A stretch of DNA of 64,000 bases, from contig CABUNG010000004.1 in NCBI GenBank assembly GCA_902492895.1, forward strand, positions 1-64,000, in the 5' to 3' direction. This document shows positions 51,624 through 59,962 of the stretch, in pieces; position 1 is the first letter of the stretch; every line of letters starts with the position of its first letter. The DNA comes from an uncultured Oscillospiraceae bacterium. GTDB lineage: Bacteria > Bacillota > Clostridia > Oscillospirales > Acutalibacteraceae. Below the pieces are notes generated by a model. The model was not told where the DNA came from and made no database searches. It saw only the letters and a list, made by a program, of their open reading frames with translations. A program made the translations under genes and the position numbers.

Positions 51624-51659
51624 ATCGAAGCCCCCTCCCGAGCAAGAGGGGGCTTCGAT
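51624..51659 (-). terminator. Hairpin after the MerR gene, possible terminator
   Basis: A 14-bp perfect stem (51624-51637 with 51646-51659) with an 8-base loop lies 14 bases after the MerR stop. It has no T run on either side. Confidence 0.5.
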
Positions 51660-51673
51660 CGGCGATTGGGGTT

Positions 51674-52558
51674 TTAATCGTCATTCCATCCGGCAGCGTC
51701 CGGATATCGGGACAGAAATACGCCGTTCGCCGCTTCCAGCTGTTCCATATAGGCGCGATAAGAGGGACTCAGCCGCCTCAGATTGGGCAGAAAAATCTCG
51801 AGGTATCCGCTCTGCCTCTGGAATTGCCGCAGCAGCTCCTGCATCCGGCCGGCCGGCGACTGCCGGAATTCCTCTGACCGGCGATAGGCCATATACTGCT
51901 CCAGACTCTCTTTGTTGTCGTCCAGATAAGCCTCCGTGTCCCCGAGCATCTTGTCCAGCCCCTCCTGCATGCCGCGCTGCAGCTCGTCCGGGTCCCAATG
52001 GGACGTCACCTCTTCCAGGTAATCCATCAGCTCGTCCGGGAAATCGATCTGCTCCGCGTTGTCCAGAAACGCGACGATCTCCCGGCCGGCCGCCCGCTGT
52101 TCCTCGGTCTCAATCGGATCCTGGAGATAGGGCGCGAAGTGCAGCCCGATAAACCGGCCGTATGGCCCCGGGAATAACCGCTGCAGCCTGTCGAGTATCG
52201 TCTGATTTTCGACCAGATGGGCCGCTTCGGCGCTTATCTCGTCAAACGGCGCCCCCTCTCCCAGACGGGCCAGCAGCCTCTGCTTTCTCCGGGCGTCAGC
52301 GATGGCCGCCTCCTGCTTCCTGGCGGCGGCCGCAAGCAGACGAGCCGGGCTGTCGCTGCAGAGCACCTGCCGGATGTCCTCGACGGACATACCGAGTTCC
52401 CTCAGGAGAGCGATTTTTTGAAGCCTGCCGACGTCCTCTCGGGAAAAATCCCGGTATCCTCCTTCCGTAGTTTCAGGCGAAATCAAGCCTTTTTTCTCGT
52501 AATACTCCACCGCTTTTTTCGTTAGCCCGCAGACCGCGCAGACCTCTTTTATCCACAC
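51674..52558 (-). CDS. MerR family transcriptional regulator
   Basis: The 294-residue regulator has an N-terminal MerR helix-turn-helix (VCAVCGLTKKAVEYYEKKGL, wing GGYRDFSREDV), a dimerisation helix to about residue 105 and a C-terminal domain of about 180 residues rich in acidic and aromatic residues (PGPYGRFIGLHFAPYL, SHWDPDELQRGMQEG) without metal-binding Cys. It resembles multidrug-type MerR proteins that bind organic ligands in the C-terminal domain. The start is GTG with a near-perfect GGAGGTGAT upstream. No transporter is next to it, so it may regulate itself and distant genes. Confidence 0.88.
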   Translation of the reverse strand: MWIKEVCAVCGLTKKAVEYYEKKGLISPETTEGGYRDFSREDVGRLQKIALLRELGMSVEDIRQVLCSDSPARLLAAAARKQEAAIADARRKQRLLARLGEGAPFDEISAEAAHLVENQTILDRLQRLFPGPYGRFIGLHFAPYLQDPIETEEQRAAGREIVAFLDNAEQIDFPDELMDYLEEVTSHWDPDELQRGMQEGLDKMLGDTEAYLDDNKESLEQYMAYRRSEEFRQSPAGRMQELLRQFQRQSGYLEIFLPNLRRLSPSYRAYMEQLEAANGVFLSRYPDAAGWNDD

Positions 52559-52577
52559 GACACATCACCTCCGCCTT

Positions 52578-52608
52578 ATCTTAAACCATCCCCCAAGGGG
52601 CGAGTCAA
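52578..52608 (-). promoter_or_regulatory. MerR-type promoter with 19-bp spacer and operator dyad
   Basis: TTGACT (52603-52608) and TAAGAT (52578-52583) on the minus strand are separated by 19 bases instead of 17. The spacer holds a CCCC-TT-GGGG inverted repeat. This layout is the signature of promoters that a MerR protein untwists, so the regulator probably controls its own gene. Confidence 0.7.
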
Positions 52609-52617
52609 GTCCGACAT

Positions 52618-52652
52618 AAAAAACAGCCGCGTACCCGACAGGGCCGCGGCCG
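52618..52652 (-). terminator. Terminator of the alaS operon
   Basis: An 8-bp stem with one G-T pair (52624-52631 with 52645-52652), an inner CCC/GGG extension and a run of six T on the minus strand lie 8 bases after the HAD gene stop. Confidence 0.8.
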
Positions 52653-52659
52653 TTATACT

Positions 52660-53475
52660 TTACGCCAATTGATTCAGCAGATCCCGAAGCTTCGCCAGGG
52701 ATTCCACCATGATATCGGGAGGAGTCGGCGATGCCGCCGCGTCTTCCCGGGTGGCCTCCCCTGTCAGAACCAGGATGGAGGTCACCGCGCTGTCCTGCGC
52801 CAGTGCGATATCGGTGTAAAGCCGGTCTCCGATCACCGCGAGCTCCTCCGGCTGAAAACCGGTCTGCTCCAGGATGAATTCCAGGGTATGACGGGTCGGC
52901 TTGCCGAAAAATTCCGGAACGGCGCCGGTCGACGCCTCGATCACTTTTGCCATTGACCCACAGTCCGGCATCCATCCGCTGTCCTCGACCGGACAATTCC
53001 AATCCGGATTGACGCCATAAAACGCAGCCCCGGCCCGAATCGCGTCGCACGCGGCCCAAATTTTATCGTATGTGATGGTGGTATCGAACCCGAGTACGAC
53101 CGCATCCGGCACCTCCCCCGTGTTCACCCGAAACCCGGCCGCTTCAAAATCACGGAGCAGACAGGGGGTTCCCAGCACCATCAAACTGCCGTCCGGATAC
53201 CGCTCTCCGAGCACCTTCACCGCAACTTGATTCGAGATATACATCCAGTCCGGCGGCACGACGATGCCCATCCGCGACAGCTTTTCCAGATACGCCTGCC
53301 GGTTTTTGGAGGAGTTATTGGTAAAAAAACGATAGGTCCGCCCGGTTTTTAGGACGGTATCCAGGAACGATATTGTAAAGGGAAATAACTTGTCCCCAAG
53401 ATATATCGTGCCGTCCATATCCAGCAAAAAGCAGCGTATACCGCGCAATCGGCTCTTTATCTCCGCGTCTGTCAC
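52660..53475 (-). CDS. HAD-IIA family phosphatase (NagD-like)
   Basis: The 271-residue phosphatase has DMDGT (19-23) with the nucleophile Asp, TNNSSKNR (motif II Thr), the FFGKPTRH Lys and IGDRLYTDIALAQ (motif IV), with the C2 cap domain between motifs II and III. Members hydrolyse sugar phosphates, p-nitrophenyl phosphate or nucleotides. The substrate is unknown. The GTG start (53473-53475) has GAGG 7 bases upstream. Confidence 0.93.
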   Translation of the reverse strand: MTDAEIKSRLRGIRCFLLDMDGTIYLGDKLFPFTISFLDTVLKTGRTYRFFTNNSSKNRQAYLEKLSRMGIVVPPDWMYISNQVAVKVLGERYPDGSLMVLGTPCLLRDFEAAGFRVNTGEVPDAVVLGFDTTITYDKIWAACDAIRAGAAFYGVNPDWNCPVEDSGWMPDCGSMAKVIEASTGAVPEFFGKPTRHTLEFILEQTGFQPEELAVIGDRLYTDIALAQDSAVTSILVLTGEATREDAAASPTPPDIMVESLAKLRDLLNQLA

Positions 53476-53518
53476 ATTGCAACCTCGCCTTCAACTTGTA
53501 AAGCTATATACCATTACA

Positions 53519-53974
53519 CTAGAAAAAGAACTGCCGATACCACGGCGTGTTGCGCAGCACGCCGAACAAGAGAAACAGCCCTAACAACACCAGCCACCAG
53601 CGGTTTTTCCAGTCTATGCGCAGGGGTTTCCACCCTTTCCGAAAGGTACGTAAGAAAAACCAGATCAACGCGCCGCAGGCGGCAAACAGAAGTACAAAGA
53701 AAAAAGGATTGTAGGAAAACGCCTGTCCAAGCTCCCCTTCCAGCAGCGCCTGAACCATACGGGTGGTACCGCAGCCGGGACAGTTGAAGCCCGTCAGCAG
53801 ATGAAACGGACAAGGCGGCATCCATCCCGTCAGGGGAACCCCCAGAAGATGCAGCATTCCGAGAATCAGCGCGGCTCCCGGCACGGCGCCCGCAAGAAGG
53901 CGGTTTCCGCCCCTTGTGTTCCAAAGCCGGCTGCAAAGCGCCTGTGGATTCGGTTTTTCGGTTTCATGATACAC
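53519..53974 (-). CDS. DUF2752 membrane protein
   Basis: The 151-residue protein has the DUF2752 signature CPFHLLTGFNCPGCGTTRMVQALLEG followed by a NPFF segment (cited in pieces: CPFHLLTG, NCPGCGTTR), with three or four membrane segments. The conserved Cys and Arg suggest a metal or redox role, but function is unknown. The GTG start lies inside the end of the exonuclease gene (11-base overlap) with GGAGG 6 bases upstream. Confidence 0.9.
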   Translation of the reverse strand: MYHETEKPNPQALCSRLWNTRGGNRLLAGAVPGAALILGMLHLLGVPLTGWMPPCPFHLLTGFNCPGCGTTRMVQALLEGELGQAFSYNPFFFVLLFAACGALIWFFLRTFRKGWKPLRIDWKNRWWLVLLGLFLLFGVLRNTPWYRQFFF

Positions 53975-54854
53975 TGTCGGCCTCCGGTACCTCTTCCGCA
54001 GCGACGGTCTTTTCTTCTTTGACCTTTTCCGTTAGTTTCTTTTTGATGACGACCCCTTCGTATTTCAGCTTGCATTGGATGCGGCCCGTATACTTGCGTT
54101 CGCATTCTCCGCATCGAAATTCCGCAAAAAAGGCACGGTTGCGGAATTTCCAGTCCCCCGTCCGTTTCAGATTCCGGTCGCAGTGCTCGCAGCGGAACTG
54201 CAGCTCGCTCCGCGGAATCAGCGGGCTGTCGATATCGCTGACATAGGTGGTCTTGAACGTCAAACGGTCGTAAAACGCCGCATCGGCCGGCCGGATTTCC
54301 GAAACAAAGGACTCATCGTACAGCTTGACGAAAATGCGGGCGGACAGGAGGCTGTCGTCGAGGGCCCGGTGCAGATCGGCCCCCTCCTCGGAGATCTCCA
54401 GCATTTCGCAAGCCTTTCCGAGAGCGAGCTGACGGGACAGATCGTCCCCCATCCGCCGCTGCGCATAAGCCTGCAGATCCGCATAGGCTTTCATGAAAGG
54501 GATGGTCTTGCGGTCAAAGTAGTGCTCGAAGTTTTCCATCAGAACCAGCAGATCGGTCGTACTCCAGGTGAGCAGCACCGTCTCCCCTTCTCCGGCCCAG
54601 CGGCAGAACGACGCGACCGCCTCGGGGAACGTGGTACCGTCTTCCAGGTCGCTGTCGGTGATGCTGGTGAGATTGGTGACGAATTCCGTCAGCTTTTTGC
54701 TGAAAACCGGGCGGATAACGGCGTGAAACGTATCCGCTATTCGGACGCCGTCCTCAACCCGCACAGCGCCGATCTCGATGATCTCATTGAAATACCCATG
54801 CGCTTTTTTGGAATAGGATCCGTTCCATTCCAAATCCAGTATAATCTCCGTCAT
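53964..54854 (-). CDS. DEDD 3'-5' exonuclease with C-terminal zinc ribbon
   Basis: The 296-residue protein has the DnaQ-like exonuclease fold: LDLEWNG with Asp7 and Glu9, the Asp in the middle motif region (TDLLVLMENFEHY), and HRALDDSLLSARIF with the catalytic His and Asp. From about residue 220 it carries two Cys pairs (CEHC and CGEC) that form a zinc ribbon, followed by a basic and acidic tail. Polymerase-independent exonucleases of this form act on DNA or RNA 3' ends, and the target here is unknown. It begins 3 bases after the HIT gene. Confidence 0.88.
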   Translation of the reverse strand: MTEIILDLEWNGSYSKKAHGYFNEIIEIGAVRVEDGVRIADTFHAVIRPVFSKKLTEFVTNLTSITDSDLEDGTTFPEAVASFCRWAGEGETVLLTWSTTDLLVLMENFEHYFDRKTIPFMKAYADLQAYAQRRMGDDLSRQLALGKACEMLEISEEGADLHRALDDSLLSARIFVKLYDESFVSEIRPADAAFYDRLTFKTTYVSDIDSPLIPRSELQFRCEHCDRNLKRTGDWKFRNRAFFAEFRCGECERKYTGRIQCKLKYEGVVIKKKLTEKVKEEKTVAAEEVPEADSVS

Positions 54855-54857
54855 GAG

Positions 54858-55190
54858 TCAAGCCATATCCCCCAATGTAGCGCCGCCGAGCAGATGAAAA
54901 TGCAGATGCGGCACGGTCTGCCCCGCATCGGCGCCGTTGTTCGTCACCACCCGGAAGCTCGTGACGCCGAGCGTTTGCGCAACCTGCGGCACCACTTCAA
55001 ATACATGCGCCACCAGGGCGCTGTTTTCCGGCGTCACCGCACCCGCTCCGGTTATATGCTCTTTCGGGATGATCAGCACATGCACAGGCGCTTTGGGTTC
55101 GATGTCGTGAAACGCCAGAACCAGATCGTCTTCATACACCTTTTTGCAGGGGATCTCCCCGGCCAGTATTTTACAGAAAACGCAGTCCAT
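54858..55190 (-). CDS. HIT family (HinT-like) nucleotide hydrolase
   Basis: The 110-residue protein has the zinc-type start DCVFCKIL, HVLIIPKEHI and the triad HLHFHLLGG. HinT-type enzymes cleave adenosine phosphoramidates, including aminoacyl-AMP released by synthetases, so the place next to alaS is fitting. GAGG lies 7 bases before the ATG, 12 bases after alaS. Confidence 0.94.
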   Translation of the reverse strand: MDCVFCKILAGEIPCKKVYEDDLVLAFHDIEPKAPVHVLIIPKEHITGAGAVTPENSALVAHVFEVVPQVAQTLGVTSFRVVTNNGADAGQTVPHLHFHLLGGATLGDMA

Positions 55191-55202
55191 AGGAAAGCCT
55201 CC

Positions 55203-57851
55203 TCACTTCGACAGCTGTTTGTCCAGAATCTCGTCCACACTGTTGATCGCGTCATCCACCTTGGTCAGGTCTTTGGCGCCCGCCATGGCCATATCGGGAC
55301 GTCCGCCGCCGCGTCCGCCGCAGATGGCCGCGACTTCCCGGACGATGTTCCCCGCATGAGCGCCTTTTGAGACGGCCTCAGCGGTACAAGCGCAGCCAAT
55401 CGACACCGATCCGGCCGTTTCATCCATCCCGGCGAGCACAATCACCGCGCTGCCCTGTACCATACCTTTGCACTGGTCGCACATCGAGCGGACCGCATCC
55501 GCCCCGGTGCCGGTAAAGGCCGCGGAAATCACTTTGATGCCCCGAACCTCCCTGGCTTTGCTGAACAGGCCCTCAATCTGCTGGCCGGCCATCTGGGATT
55601 TGAGAGAATCCCGTTCCCGTTTCATCTTCTTCAGCTCATGCATCAGCTGAAGCGCCCGCCGCTCGAGATCCTCCGGACCGTTCGCTTTCATCGCTCCGGC
55701 GGTGCGCTGCAGCAATTCCTGCGTATCCCGCATCAGCGACAGGACGCCCGTACCCGTCACGGCCTCGATCCGCCGGACACCCGAAGCCACCGACGTCTCG
55801 CTGAGGATATGGAACAGGCCGAGTTTACCCGTATTGTCCACATGGGTGCCGCCGCAGAGCTCCATGGAGGCCTCCCCCATCCGGACCACCCGGACCATAT
55901 CGCCGTATTTTTCACCGAACAGCGCCATAGCGCCCTGGCGGCGTGCCTCGTCAATCGGCATCTCCCGGACGTCAATGGGCAGCGCTTCGAGGATCCAAGC
56001 ATTCACCTGATCTTCGACAGCGGACAGCTGTTCGGGATCGAGAGCGGAAAAATGGGTGAAATCAAACCGCAGCCGCTGGCTGCCAACAAGCTGTCCGGCC
56101 TGCTGAACATGGGTGCCGAGCACAAGGCGCAGCGCCGCCTGCAGCAGATGGGCCGCCGAATGGTTCCGCATGGTGGCCACGCGCGCCTTTTCCTCCCCGT
56201 TCGCCGTGACGCGGTTGCCCGCGTTCAAAGATCCCTTTTCCATCACGCCGATGTGCAGAATGACGCCGCCGGCCGTTTTCTGTGTATCGGTAACGCGGAA
56301 CACAGCGTCACCCGAGACGATTTCACCGGTATCGCCCACCTGGCCGCCGCTCTCCCCGTAAAAGGAGGTCACATCCAGCACCAAAACCGCTTCTTCGCCT
56401 TCGCCGACGCTTTCAGCCGGTTCGTTATCCCGTATGATCGCCGCGATCCGCGCCGTGGTGGAGAGGGTATCGTACCCCACAAAGCCGCCCGCCATCAGCT
56501 GTTCGATCGCACCCATACCGGCTTTCCAGGCGTCGCTGCCCACCTTCTTGCGGGCGGCGCGGGCCCGCTCCCGCTGTTTGGCCATGAGGACGCCGAACTG
56601 TTCCTCATCGACTGAAAGTCCCTTTTCCTCCAGGATATCCCGCGTCAGATCGACCGGGAATCCATAGGTGTCGTACAGGCGGAACGCATCGGCACCCGAG
56701 AGGATTTTTTCCTCTTCGGTCATACCTGCCAGCATTTCCTCGAGCAGAGTCAGACCGCTGTCGATGGTTTTTTCGAACGCTTCCTCTTCATTACGGATGA
56801 CTTTGACGATGAAATCCTGTTTCTCCTTCAGTTCCGGATAGGCCTCCGCGTTTTCCGCGATGACCGTCTCGCACACCTGATACAGGAAGGGACCGTGGAT
56901 TCCGAGCAGGCGCCCATGCCGGGCCGCGCGGCGGAGCAGGCGGCGGAGCACATAGCCGCGTCCTTCATTGGAGGGCATGACGCCGTCCCCGATCATGACG
57001 GTGGTGGAGCGGATATGGTCGGTAATCACTCGCAGAGAAACGTCGCTGCGCTCCGATGCGCCATAAGCGACGCCCGTGATCCGACTGATGTGTTTCATGA
57101 TATTCTGGACGGTATCCACTTCAAAGAGGTTGTTCACCCCCTGCATGATGCAGGCCAGGCGTTCCAGCCCCATACCGGTATCGATGTTGGGATGCTCGAG
57201 GGGCGTGTAGTTGCCCTTGCCGTCGCTGTTGAACTGGGTGAACACCAGGTTCCAGAACTCGACATACCGGTCGCAGTCGCATCCGACCCCGCAGGTGGGC
57301 GACCCGCAGCCGTACTGTTCGCCACGGTCGAAATAGATTTCGGAGCAGGGACCGCAGGGGCCGGTGCCATGCTCCCAGAAATTGTCTTCCTTGCCCAGGC
57401 GGACAATCCGTCCGGGCGCCACGCCGACTTCTTTGGTCCAAATGTCGAACGCCTGATCGTCGTTTTCATAGATCGACACCCACAGACGGTCCACCGGCAG
57501 CTGCAGCACCTCGGTGCAGAACTCCCAGGCCCAGGCCGTGGCCTCGTGCTTGAAATAATCGCCGAAGCTGAAATTGCCCAGCATCTCGAAATACGTGCCG
57601 TGCCGCGCCGTCTTGCCCACCCGTTCGATATCGGGGGTGCGGATACATTTTTGACAGGTCGTCACCCGCTTGCGGGGCGGCGTAATCTCACCGGTGAAAT
57701 ACTTTTTCATCGGCGCCATACCCGAGTTGATCAGCAAGAGAGATTTATCGTTCTGCGGCACCAGCGAAAAACTGGGCAGCCGCAGATGCCCCTTGCTTTC
57801 ATAAAAGGCAAGGAACTTCTCCCGCAGATCGTTCAGTCCTGTCCATTCCAT
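55203..57851 (-). CDS. alaS: Alanyl-tRNA synthetase
   Basis: The 882-residue class II synthetase has the aminoacylation domain (KGHLRLPSFSLVPQNDKSLL, then SGMAPMKKYFTG), the GTGPCGPCSEIYFD motif, the editing domain with HSAAHLLQAAL and CGGTHVDNTG zinc residues, and the C-Ala domain with a Gly-rich GGRGGGRPDMA end. The start at 57851 follows GGAAGGAAG and gives MEWTGLNDLREKFLAFY. Expression is controlled by the T-box leader. Confidence 0.97.
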   Translation of the reverse strand: MEWTGLNDLREKFLAFYESKGHLRLPSFSLVPQNDKSLLLINSGMAPMKKYFTGEITPPRKRVTTCQKCIRTPDIERVGKTARHGTYFEMLGNFSFGDYFKHEATAWAWEFCTEVLQLPVDRLWVSIYENDDQAFDIWTKEVGVAPGRIVRLGKEDNFWEHGTGPCGPCSEIYFDRGEQYGCGSPTCGVGCDCDRYVEFWNLVFTQFNSDGKGNYTPLEHPNIDTGMGLERLACIMQGVNNLFEVDTVQNIMKHISRITGVAYGASERSDVSLRVITDHIRSTTVMIGDGVMPSNEGRGYVLRRLLRRAARHGRLLGIHGPFLYQVCETVIAENAEAYPELKEKQDFIVKVIRNEEEAFEKTIDSGLTLLEEMLAGMTEEEKILSGADAFRLYDTYGFPVDLTRDILEEKGLSVDEEQFGVLMAKQRERARAARKKVGSDAWKAGMGAIEQLMAGGFVGYDTLSTTARIAAIIRDNEPAESVGEGEEAVLVLDVTSFYGESGGQVGDTGEIVSGDAVFRVTDTQKTAGGVILHIGVMEKGSLNAGNRVTANGEEKARVATMRNHSAAHLLQAALRLVLGTHVQQAGQLVGSQRLRFDFTHFSALDPEQLSAVEDQVNAWILEALPIDVREMPIDEARRQGAMALFGEKYGDMVRVVRMGEASMELCGGTHVDNTGKLGLFHILSETSVASGVRRIEAVTGTGVLSLMRDTQELLQRTAGAMKANGPEDLERRALQLMHELKKMKRERDSLKSQMAGQQIEGLFSKAREVRGIKVISAAFTGTGADAVRSMCDQCKGMVQGSAVIVLAGMDETAGSVSIGCACTAEAVSKGAHAGNIVREVAAICGGRGGGRPDMAMAGAKDLTKVDDAINSVDEILDKQLSK

Positions 57852-57865
57852 ACAACCGACTTCCT

Positions 57866-58123
57866 TCCATAAAAAATCCCCCGTCCAACTATGGGACGGA
57901 GGCTTCCGTGGTACCACCCAACTTGCACCGCCGAAGCGATGCCGCTTGAACCCCTTAACGCGGGAAACGCCGCCATTCCTCACAGCGGAACTCAGGGATG
58001 GCCCCCTGCCCCACCCGCTTGGACAGCCTTACAGCGCACAGCGGCAGAGGCTGTGCGGCCATCCTCTCTGAAAGCAGCGGCGACAGGTTCTTCCCGTCAT
58101 CGTTTGTGGCCATATCACGATAT
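57866..58123 (-). promoter_or_regulatory. T-box leader of alaS
   Basis: The minus-strand leader carries the canonical T-box GGTGGTACCACGG (57906-57918), whose UGGU pairs with the ACCA end of uncharged tRNA-Ala. It is followed by a terminator stem (57877-57886 with 57894-57902) and six T (57871-57876). Upstream, an AGAGAG element and the pairing of GGATGGCC with GGCCATCC mark stem I. My best guess for the Ala specifier codon is GCU at 57984-57986. Uncharged tRNA-Ala should lock the antiterminator and allow alaS transcription. Confidence 0.9.
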
Positions 58124-58129
58124 AAATTT

Positions 58130-58158
58130 AGTATAAAACGGACCTGCCGTTTTGTCAA
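58130..58158 (-). promoter_or_regulatory. Sigma-A promoter of the alaS operon
   Basis: TTGACA (58153-58158) and TATACT (58130-58135) on the minus strand are 17 bases apart, and transcription would begin near 58123, at the start of the T-box leader. Confidence 0.88.
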
Positions 58159-58182
58159 GCGCTCTTTGGCCGAAACGAGCAA

Positions 58183-58208
58183 AAGGCCGCGGGATATCCC
58201 GCGGCCTT
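58183..58208 (-). terminator. Terminator of the penicillin-binding protein gene
   Basis: A 26-base perfect palindrome followed by TTTTGC on the minus strand, starting 3 bases after the PBP stop codon. Confidence 0.82.
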
Positions 58209-58210
58209 GA

Positions 58211-59821
58211 TCACGACCTCGTTTTATCGAGGAGATACAGATTTTCGCAGATTTCTTTATAAACCGGTGCGGATTTCGATCCTGTACGATTGGTGTCCTC
58301 TGCCAGGACGGCAATGGCATACCGGGGATTCTCCGCGGGATAAAAACCGGCAAACCAGCTTTGGACAAGGGCGGTGTCGTCTTCCACCCAGCCGGTTTCG
58401 GCGGTGCCGGTCTTGCCGCCGCCTCCTCCGTTCAGAGGTTTCGCGGATTTACCGGTTCCGTTTTCGACCACTTCGATCATCATCTTGCGCAGTTCCGCCG
58501 CAATATCCGCCGAAAAGGCCCGTACAGGCGGATCGGCAGCCTGTTCGGTGAGCGTGCCGTTTTCATCAACCATCCCCTGCAGAATCGTCGGACGGATCAT
58601 CAGCCCGTCGTTGACGACCGTTGCCACCAGCTGCGCGACGTGCACGGGCGTGGCGAGAAGGGAGCCCTGCCCAAACGACAGATTGGCCAGTACGCCGGGA
58701 GACTGGAGTTCCGTCTCCGAAGGCAGGGTCGCTCTGGCGGTTTTGATCCCGTCCGCCAGCAGGATCGGCCGGTCGAAACCGAGGGTGACGGCCTGATTAT
58801 ACAGCGCTTCGCCGCCGGCCATCTGCATGAGCTGGATGAAATACGGGTTGCAGGACTGGGCGAATCCGCCCGTCATATCCAAAACACCGTGCCCCAGCTT
58901 GTAGGAACAGCCAAAGGACAGCGAGCCCACCGGGATCCGGCCGCTGCAGGCGAATGTCTGCGTAAGGGGTATTCCCTTTCCAAGCGCGGTCGCAACCGAC
59001 ACGATTTTGAAAACGGAACCGCAGTTGTAGTTGCACAGCGCCCGGTTTAGGAGCGGCGCGTTCGGATCCTCCAGGTAATCGGCCAAATGGGACGGCTGAT
59101 ATTCCGGCACGCTGACCATCGCCAATATCCGTCCGGTGGAGGGGTCCAGAATCACAACCGCCCCTTTCTGAATGCCCGCATAGGCGGCTTCTTCCGCGAT
59201 TTTCTGAATCTCCTTGTCTATGGTGAGCGCCACGCCGCCCTTGGATTTCGCCAGGGTATCGGTGACCGTCGGCACCTCTCCCTGCAGCGGTTTGCCCGAA
59301 CCGTCCACTTTATAGGTGATGCTCAGCGATCCCGCCGACGCGTTGAGCTGCTCATCGAACGCCAGCTCGACACCGGTGACACCATGCAGTCCATCGCTGC
59401 CGAGATACCCCAGAAGATGCGGGGCCAGCACATCCCCGCTGTGCCGGACCGGTACCGTATACACCGACAGCCCCGCCGTCAGCGGGAGCGCCCGGTCCCC
59501 CAGATTGGCTATGACCGGTCTCCCCTCCTGCAGCCGCTCGCTCAAAGACTGCCAGGTTTCCGCATCCAGATATTTGGACAAAATGGCCAGCACCTCCGGA
59601 TTCGGAGCGATGCTGGCGCGCCGCTCGGTTCCGGTGTTGGTCAGCGGATTCAAATGACAGTCGTAAATCGTACCGCGGCTGTTGGCGATGGTCAGCGTAA
59701 AGCTTGACTGCCGGTCGGCCGTCTGGGACAATCCGCCCGCCGTCAGATCATACACCTTGGCCATCAGACCGCTGAAGGCGAACAAAACCGCCGCAAACAT
59801 CACCAGTGACCGTTTTTTCAT
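58211..59821 (-). CDS. Class B penicillin-binding protein (transpeptidase)
   Basis: The 536-residue enzyme has an N-terminal membrane anchor (about 5-25), a short dimerisation region with SRGTIYD (48-54), and a transpeptidase domain with SVFK (269-272), SCN in FAQSCNPYF and KTGT in GGKTGTAET. It cross-links peptidoglycan. It lacks PASTA repeats and is shorter than SpoVD or PBP2, close to the PbpA/FtsI-like group. AAGGGG lies 8 bases before the ATG. It may form a cell-wall pair with mltG upstream, although a terminator lies between them. Confidence 0.93.
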   Translation of the reverse strand: MKKRSLVMFAAVLFAFSGLMAKVYDLTAGGLSQTADRQSSFTLTIANSRGTIYDCHLNPLTNTGTERRASIAPNPEVLAILSKYLDAETWQSLSERLQEGRPVIANLGDRALPLTAGLSVYTVPVRHSGDVLAPHLLGYLGSDGLHGVTGVELAFDEQLNASAGSLSITYKVDGSGKPLQGEVPTVTDTLAKSKGGVALTIDKEIQKIAEEAAYAGIQKGAVVILDPSTGRILAMVSVPEYQPSHLADYLEDPNAPLLNRALCNYNCGSVFKIVSVATALGKGIPLTQTFACSGRIPVGSLSFGCSYKLGHGVLDMTGGFAQSCNPYFIQLMQMAGGEALYNQAVTLGFDRPILLADGIKTARATLPSETELQSPGVLANLSFGQGSLLATPVHVAQLVATVVNDGLMIRPTILQGMVDENGTLTEQAADPPVRAFSADIAAELRKMMIEVVENGTGKSAKPLNGGGGGKTGTAETGWVEDDTALVQSWFAGFYPAENPRYAIAVLAEDTNRTGSKSAPVYKEICENLYLLDKTRS

Positions 59822-59914
59822 ATAAAAATCCCCTTTGCACAGCCGAGTGGTTCCACACAGGTAGTATGGCCCACGTTTCGGGGAAGTAATCCTTTCACAC
59901 AAAACATCCATACA

Positions 59915-59950
59915 GACAAAAATCCGGGCCCCTTTTCAGAGGCCCGGATC
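59915..59950 (-). terminator. Terminator of mltG
   Basis: A 9-bp stem (59922-59930 with 59941-59949), a 10-base loop and TTTTTG on the minus strand lie 13 bases after the mltG stop. Confidence 0.82.
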
Positions 59951-59962
59951 ACAAAACTTTTG

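Noticed and set aside
57866..58123. Foldable GC-rich region before alaS as a tRNA or small RNA gene
   Set aside because: The canonical T-box sequence and the terminator right before alaS identify it as a T-box leader.
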